A stretch of 16,859 nucleotides of DNA from CAITUY01 sp964611575 (GTDB lineage: Bacteria > Verrucomicrobiota > Kiritimatiellia > CAIKKV01 > CAITUY01), in NCBI GenBank assembly GCA_964611575.1, contig CAZTAJ010000096.1:1-16859 (forward strand), given 5' to 3'. The translations under genes and the position numbers were made by a program. The notes below the pieces were generated by a model. The model was not told the origin of the DNA. It worked only from the letters and a program-made list of their open reading frames with translations, and searched no databases. Positions 13,292 to 16,859 of the stretch are shown piece by piece; position 1 is the stretch's first letter; every line of letters starts with the position of its first letter.

Positions 13292-15157
13292 TTACCGGAC
13301 CATTATGACCGTTCCCGGCGGGGGCGGGTACGGAGAGGTCCAGGGAATGTAGTACTTGTTCCAGAGATAGGTTTCCACATCCGCGACTTCGTTGCTGCTG
13401 AGCGCACGCCCATAGATCAGAACCTCGGCAATCCGCGCATCGCTTGAATAGCCCTCGGCATAACGCCCGCCAACGCCGGAGTTGCGCGACCCGGTCTCGG
13501 AGTACGTGCCGGTGGCTGCTTGAGTGGTCACGACCCGGTTGGTATCGGTCCTGCGATAGGTCAGCGTTGTGGCCGTGCCGTAGGGGTAGGTCGCCGATAG
13601 GATGAGGTATTCGTTCAGCGGAAAGCCGCTCCCAAAGGTCGCGGCGAAGCCTGTTGCAGCCGCGAGAATGAATTGAGACGAATCGACGGTGCCTCCATTC
13701 TGGCGGATCGACCAGTCATTGCCATCGTAGCCGCTGCCGGTGCCGACGAGAAAGTCCCAGCTACCGCTGGTGTTCCTCTTGTCGCTCACGATGAAGACGC
13801 TGAGACCCGAGAAGCCGGCATAGCTCATGCCGGCCTTCACCATTCGATCCCAGCGGCCGTCCGCATTATTGAAATCCAGGACGGGCCGGTTCTGCGGCCC
13901 CATGACGCCCGACTTGAATTGGGGATAAAAGACCGGGTCCGGGCTGGCGTGATCGTTTCCGGAGCGACTGAGATCGGTCCAGGCGGACACCATGGCATTG
14001 TTGGTCAGGGTGCTGCTGGCCTTGCCGTCGGCGTTGCCGGCATCGAGCCAGAGGGCGAGGCCGTTGGTCACGGGAGGAAGCGAGATGAACGAGCCATGGA
14101 AGGTGTTGCTCTTGTTATTGTTGTCCGTGACGGTCAGCCCCACCGAGTAGGCGCCGGGACGATAGAAGGTGTGGCGGACGGTAGCCCCGCTCCCGGTGAG
14201 GCCGTCGCCGAAATCCCACGCGTAGGACGTGATGGTGCCTCCGGAAACGTGGGAGGCCGATCCGTCGAAGGCAACGGTGAGCGGGGCGATCCCGTTGGTT
14301 TTGTTCAGGGTGTATTCAGCGATTGGGGCGGCCTCCTTGAGGAAGTCGGCGTGAAGCGCGTCGATGGTTTGTTGCCGCTCGGACGGACTCAGAATGCGAT
14401 TGTAAACCAGGACCTGTGACATTTCACCGTTGAAAGCCAAGTGCGCCCCGCCATACCAGTTCAAGCCGGCGCCGATGCCGAAGCGGTCATTATTGCTACC
14501 AGCCTCCAGGTTGAACTCGGCATCGCCGGCCGTCCCCGTGAAGCTCCAGCTCGACGTCAGGGTGTCGTTCAGCTTGCGCATATACATGTTGCCCTTGGTG
14601 TCGGTGCCCGATGTGTTGTTGGAGAGATCTGCGGCCAGAATCATCCAGTTGCCGACGACGGGGCCGCTGTTCGCTGTCACCCAGGCATTGTTCAGCAGGA
14701 GCTGGATGGCGTCGCTGGTGCTGACCATCCGCAGGGAGTTGTTTTCAAGGGGTCCCATGAGGGCGCCATAGAAGCTCGTGCCGTTGACTTTGACGACGGC
14801 GATCATCGTCATGCCGGCGTAGGCGTTATACGTTCCACCCGCCGTGCCGTTGACGGTCACTTGAAAGGCGCGGACATCGCTGCCGAAATCGATCGACGCC
14901 TTGCCGAGCGGGGTGGCGCCCGTCTTGAATGTCGGAGCCCCTGCGCTGCCGACGCTGACCGCGTCCCCATTGCCTGTGCCCCAAGCGCCCAGGCTGTTCG
15001 TCCACACGGTGACCGCTGCGCCATTGGCCGTTCCAGCGAGGGTATCAACGGAGTAGTTCGCGACCAGTCCATCGGTCACGATGGCAGCGCCCGCCTGCAT
15101 CGTTGTCATTCCGGCCATCAGGAAGGAGTTGAGGATGATTCGTTTGATGGTTTGCAT
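13292..15157 (-). CDS. exported LamG-PKD-LamG protein
   Basis: A 621-residue protein. The signal peptide is about 1-24 (ending MQAGAA). First concanavalin/LamG-type domain at about 27-275 (FNGEMSQVLVYNRILS is its usual last strand). PKD domain at about 278-360, with the diagnostic YAWDFGDG (312-319) and YSVGLTVTD. Second LamG-type domain at about 364-603 (GLALWLDAGN, ending RIAEVLIYGRALSSNEVADVETYLWNKYY). The C-terminus is short, ending GTVIMVR, with no anchor motif. GGAG eight bases before the ATG supports the start. It begins 36 bases after the stop of the GntR-type regulator gene on the same strand, so the two are probably co-transcribed. Binding or display of extracellular glycans is the likely role; no catalytic residues are recognised. 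Confidence 0.82.
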   Translation of the reverse strand: MQTIKRIILNSFLMAGMTTMQAGAAIVTDGLVANYSVDTLAGTANGAAVTVWTNSLGAWGTGNGDAVSVGSAGAPTFKTGATPLGKASIDFGSDVRAFQVTVNGTAGGTYNAYAGMTMIAVVKVNGTSFYGALMGPLENNSLRMVSTSDAIQLLLNNAWVTANSGPVVGNWMILAADLSNNTSGTDTKGNMYMRKLNDTLTSSWSFTGTAGDAEFNLEAGSNNDRFGIGAGLNWYGGAHLAFNGEMSQVLVYNRILSPSERQQTIDALHADFLKEAAPIAEYTLNKTNGIAPLTVAFDGSASHVSGGTITSYAWDFGDGLTGSGATVRHTFYRPGAYSVGLTVTDNNNKSNTFHGSFISLPPVTNGLALWLDAGNADGKASSTLTNNAMVSAWTDLSRSGNDHASPDPVFYPQFKSGVMGPQNRPVLDFNNADGRWDRMVKAGMSYAGFSGLSVFIVSDKRNTSGSWDFLVGTGSGYDGNDWSIRQNGGTVDSSQFILAAATGFAATFGSGFPLNEYLILSATYPYGTATTLTYRRTDTNRVVTTQAATGTYSETGSRNSGVGGRYAEGYSSDARIAEVLIYGRALSSNEVADVETYLWNKYYIPWTSPYPPPPGTVIMVR

Positions 15158-15193
15158 ACGCAGTGCTCCATGGATTGACGGTTGTTTTTACGC

Positions 15194-16498
15194 TTACTTT
15201 CTAGTTTTCGATTGTCCGGCCAAAACCAATTTCGCCGCTTCCGTAAACTGAGGCCCGCCGGCTTGCACCACCTGGTGGTGCAGCGTGATCACGGGTTCCC
15301 TGGGCGTCTCGCCCCGTAGCCGTTGCAGGAGCAGATTGCCCAGGGTGCGGCCGAATTCCACGGGATCGAGTTCGATCCGATCCACCGGGAACGGCTCGAA
15401 GTAGGCGGCGCCGCGGTTGGCGTGGCTTACGATCCGCAAATCGGTGGGGACGTCGATTCCCAGTTCCGCCACCGCCCGTGTGACATCGTCCAGCATCATG
15501 TCGTCCGAGACGAACAGTCCATCCGGCTTTTCGGGACAGGCGTTCCAGATTTCCCGCAAATCCTCCCATCCTGAACCTTCCCGGTCGGCCGGGAGATCAT
15601 GGCGGATCCATGCCTCGTTGATGGTGAGTCCCATGCGTTGAATCTCCTTGCAGAATCCGCCCACCAGATCGTTGCGAGTGGCCAGGGGAAGCCTTTCCTC
15701 GCCTGCCCAGGCAATCAAGGCCAGGCGGCGGCAGCCGCGCGCCACCAATTGCCGGGCTCCCATGGAACCCATGGCGGCCCAATCGGTTGACACGCCTACG
15801 TCAAAGCCGATGTCGCCTACAACCGGTGCTTTCTGGGCACGCAGCGCCTGACACCACGTGCAGTCGCCAAGGCCCGAGAGGAAGGCGGCGGCACTCACGC
15901 GGTGATCTGCGATCGCCTGGGTGAACTCGGGGCAATGGTCGCCCGCCTCAACCATGGGTCCGGCCACATCACGGTCCTCGATTTCACGGTGGTTGAAGTA
16001 GACCTGAGAGACCAGGTTGTGTTCGGTAAAGAACCGGCGCAGGGCGGAAACGGCGCCGAGGTAGAAATAGGAGGGATGGGGGCTGAACACTTCGCCGCCG
16101 CAGAAGATGGCGATGTGCTTTTGTGATAAGGGTTCTTGGTTCTTGGTTCCTGGTTCGTTGTTTGGGGTTTCGGGTTTCGGGTTTGAGGAGTCAACCGGTC
16201 CGGTTGGCAACTCTGAACCCTGAACCGTGCCTGCCCGCCGTAGCCCGGACGGCGAAGGAGGGAACCCTGAACCTTTTGCCACGAACGTGCCGCGGCCTGG
16301 GGTGCGTTCGATCAGGCCTTCGCGTTCGAGGATCAGCATGGCGTTGCGCAGGGTCACGAGGCTGACTCCGGCGCTCTTGGCCAGGACCGTCTCGGATTCC
16401 AGACGTTGGCCCGGCTGCCATTCCGTCTGGATGGAGGCACGAAGCTGCTCGGCGATCCTGTCGTGCAGGAATTGTCTCTTGACCGGCTTGATAACCAT
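15194..16498 (-). CDS. GntR-family regulator with LacI-type sugar-sensing domain (AraR-like)
   Basis: A 434-residue protein. Residues 8-76 are a GntR winged helix (LRASIQTEWQPGQRLESE, SLVTLRNAMLILEREGLIER, PGRGTFVAK). Residues 128-434 are a periplasmic-binding-protein-like sensor as in LacI/AraR regulators (HIAIFCGG; RQLVARGCRRLALIAW; PDGLFVSDDMMLDDVTRAVAELG; PTDLRIVSHANRG). Such proteins usually repress sugar genes and release DNA on binding a sugar. Residues 77-127 form an unusual proline/asparagine-rich linker made of repeat DNA. AGGGAGGA a few bases before the ATG is a strong ribosome-binding site. It is followed by the LamG-PKD gene 36 bases downstream, a likely target. Confidence 0.88.
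   Translation of the reverse strand: MVIKPVKRQFLHDRIAEQLRASIQTEWQPGQRLESETVLAKSAGVSLVTLRNAMLILEREGLIERTPGRGTFVAKGSGFPPSPSGLRRAGTVQGSELPTGPVDSSNPKPETPNNEPGTKNQEPLSQKHIAIFCGGEVFSPHPSYFYLGAVSALRRFFTEHNLVSQVYFNHREIEDRDVAGPMVEAGDHCPEFTQAIADHRVSAAAFLSGLGDCTWCQALRAQKAPVVGDIGFDVGVSTDWAAMGSMGARQLVARGCRRLALIAWAGEERLPLATRNDLVGGFCKEIQRMGLTINEAWIRHDLPADREGSGWEDLREIWNACPEKPDGLFVSDDMMLDDVTRAVAELGIDVPTDLRIVSHANRGAAYFEPFPVDRIELDPVEFGRTLGNLLLQRLRGETPREPVITLHHQVVQAGGPQFTEAAKLVLAGQSKTRK
16131..16273 (-). repeat. heptamer repeats and palindrome inside the regulator's linker
   Basis: Eight 7-base units at 16131-16186 (GGTTCTT twice, GGTTCCT, GGTTCGT, TGTTTGG, GGTTTCG twice, GGTTTGA). CTGAACC units lie at 16213-16226, and GGGAACC-CTGAACC at 16260-16273. 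Between them is a hairpin CGCCGT/ACGGCG (16236-16254, 7-base loop). It encodes residues of about 76-123 in frame, between the DNA-binding and sensor domains. Confidence 0.85.
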
Positions 16499-16501
16499 TC
16501 T

Positions 16502-16549
16502 TCCTCCCTAACTTCGAAAAATAGTCTCACAAACGGGCGAGATTGGCAA
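16502..16549 (-). promoter_or_regulatory. ribosome-binding site and weak promoter of the regulator gene
   Basis: On the minus strand AGGGAGGA (16509-16502) precedes the ATG at 16498. TTGCCA (16549-16544) and GACTAT (16526-16521) are spaced by 17 bases; the -35 is good and the -10 poor. I see no clear GntR operator palindrome. Confidence 0.35.
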
Positions 16550-16584
16550 GAATGGTTAATTGTTCCGTTGATTAGTTGTTTCGC

Positions 16585-16650
16585 GTTGATGCTTGACGCG
16601 TGGGATTCGACTCAGATATAAGGGACAACGACACCAGCGGCCTGAAAAGA
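16585..16650 (+). repeat. conserved pre-REP block, copy d
   Basis: Begins with the hairpin CGCGT-TGATGCTTG-ACGCG, then GGGATTCGACTCAGATATAA and GGGACAACGACACC. The opening stem differs from copies b and c, yet pairing is kept. It is again followed by a REP cluster. Confidence 0.75.
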
Positions 16651-16859
16651 GGAACGGCGGTAGGCGTTTGTGGAGCCGGCCGTCCCGGCCGGAACACGAG
16701 GAACGGCGGAGACCGTGTTGGAGCCGGCCGTCCCGGCCGGAACACGAGGAACGGCGGGGACCGCCGTCTCCAGGGATGCGCCCAGGGAATCGAGGAGGAA
16801 CGGTGGGGACCGTGTTGGAGCCGGCCGTCCCGGCCGGAATACGAGGAACGGCGGGGACC
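16651..16859. repeat. REP/BIME cluster running off the window edge
   Basis: Type A at 16672-16694, 16720-16742 and 16818-16840; inverted type B at 16749-16771 and a partial one cut by the window end at 16846. Half-B units at about 16701-16714 and 16799-16812 are fused to the following A. The A-B unit repeats with a period near 98 bases. With copy d it fills the gene-free stretch after the regulator. Confidence 0.9.

Overview
The window is G+C-rich bacterial DNA. Several features suggest a carbohydrate-degrading member of the PVC superphylum, most likely Kiritimatiellota or Lentisphaerota-like: large exported LamG/DUF2341/PKD/Calx-beta proteins, a GntR regulator with a LacI-type sensor, an FAD-dependent oxidoreductase paired with a GH36-type alpha-galactosidase, and heavy repeat loading. 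The lineage is an inference from gene style. There is no rRNA, tRNA or marker gene to fix it.

Layout. (1) Positions 1-3927 hold a two-gene plus-strand catabolic operon: an FAD-dependent oxidoreductase with a C-terminal discoidin-like domain, then a GH36-type glycosidase. They are separated by a 13-unit heptanucleotide repeat that starts on the first gene's stop codon. (2) Positions 3944-8811 are a defence/toxin-antitoxin island: AbiEii/AbiEi (in reversed order), a VapC/Phd pair, and a third module of a small protein plus an AbiEii-like nucleotidyltransferase, all on the minus strand. Each of the three has a candidate promoter whose -10 box ends exactly six bases before the first ATG with no Shine-Dalgarno, suggesting leaderless mRNAs. 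Between the first two lies a RAYT (REP-associated tyrosine transposase, 5918-6406, plus strand). (3) Positions 9302-16498 are minus-strand: a GntR/LacI-type regulator, a LamG-PKD-LamG exported protein directly behind it, then a 1130-residue DUF2341-LamG-Calx-beta exported protein.

The most interesting system is the RAYT and the palindromes that fill nearly every gap. Two hairpin types recur (GGAG + CCGGCCG/TCC/CGGCCGG, and GGAG + ACGGCGG/TCC/CCGCCGT). They are usually paired in opposite orientation with GGAG heads outward, as in BIMEs, and two such pairs closely bracket the RAYT gene. A second GGAG-headed hairpin class sits inside two kinds of MITE-like element: a 148-bp element with about 23-bp terminal inverted repeats (three copies) and a 144-bp element with 22-bp terminal inverted repeats (one copy). 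These are joined to two further conserved modules, one a roughly 65-bp block that precedes REP clusters (four copies), the other an 80-bp block carrying a promoter-like sequence (two copies). Together they look like a mosaic family of non-autonomous elements that could depend on the RAYT. That dependence is inferred, not shown.

Other oddities are a regulator whose inter-domain linker is made of heptamer repeats and a palindrome, and a frameshifted 3'-end remnant of a paralogue of the large exported gene. That remnant lies next to a second copy of the same repeat block, which suggests segmental duplication or deletion between repeat blocks.
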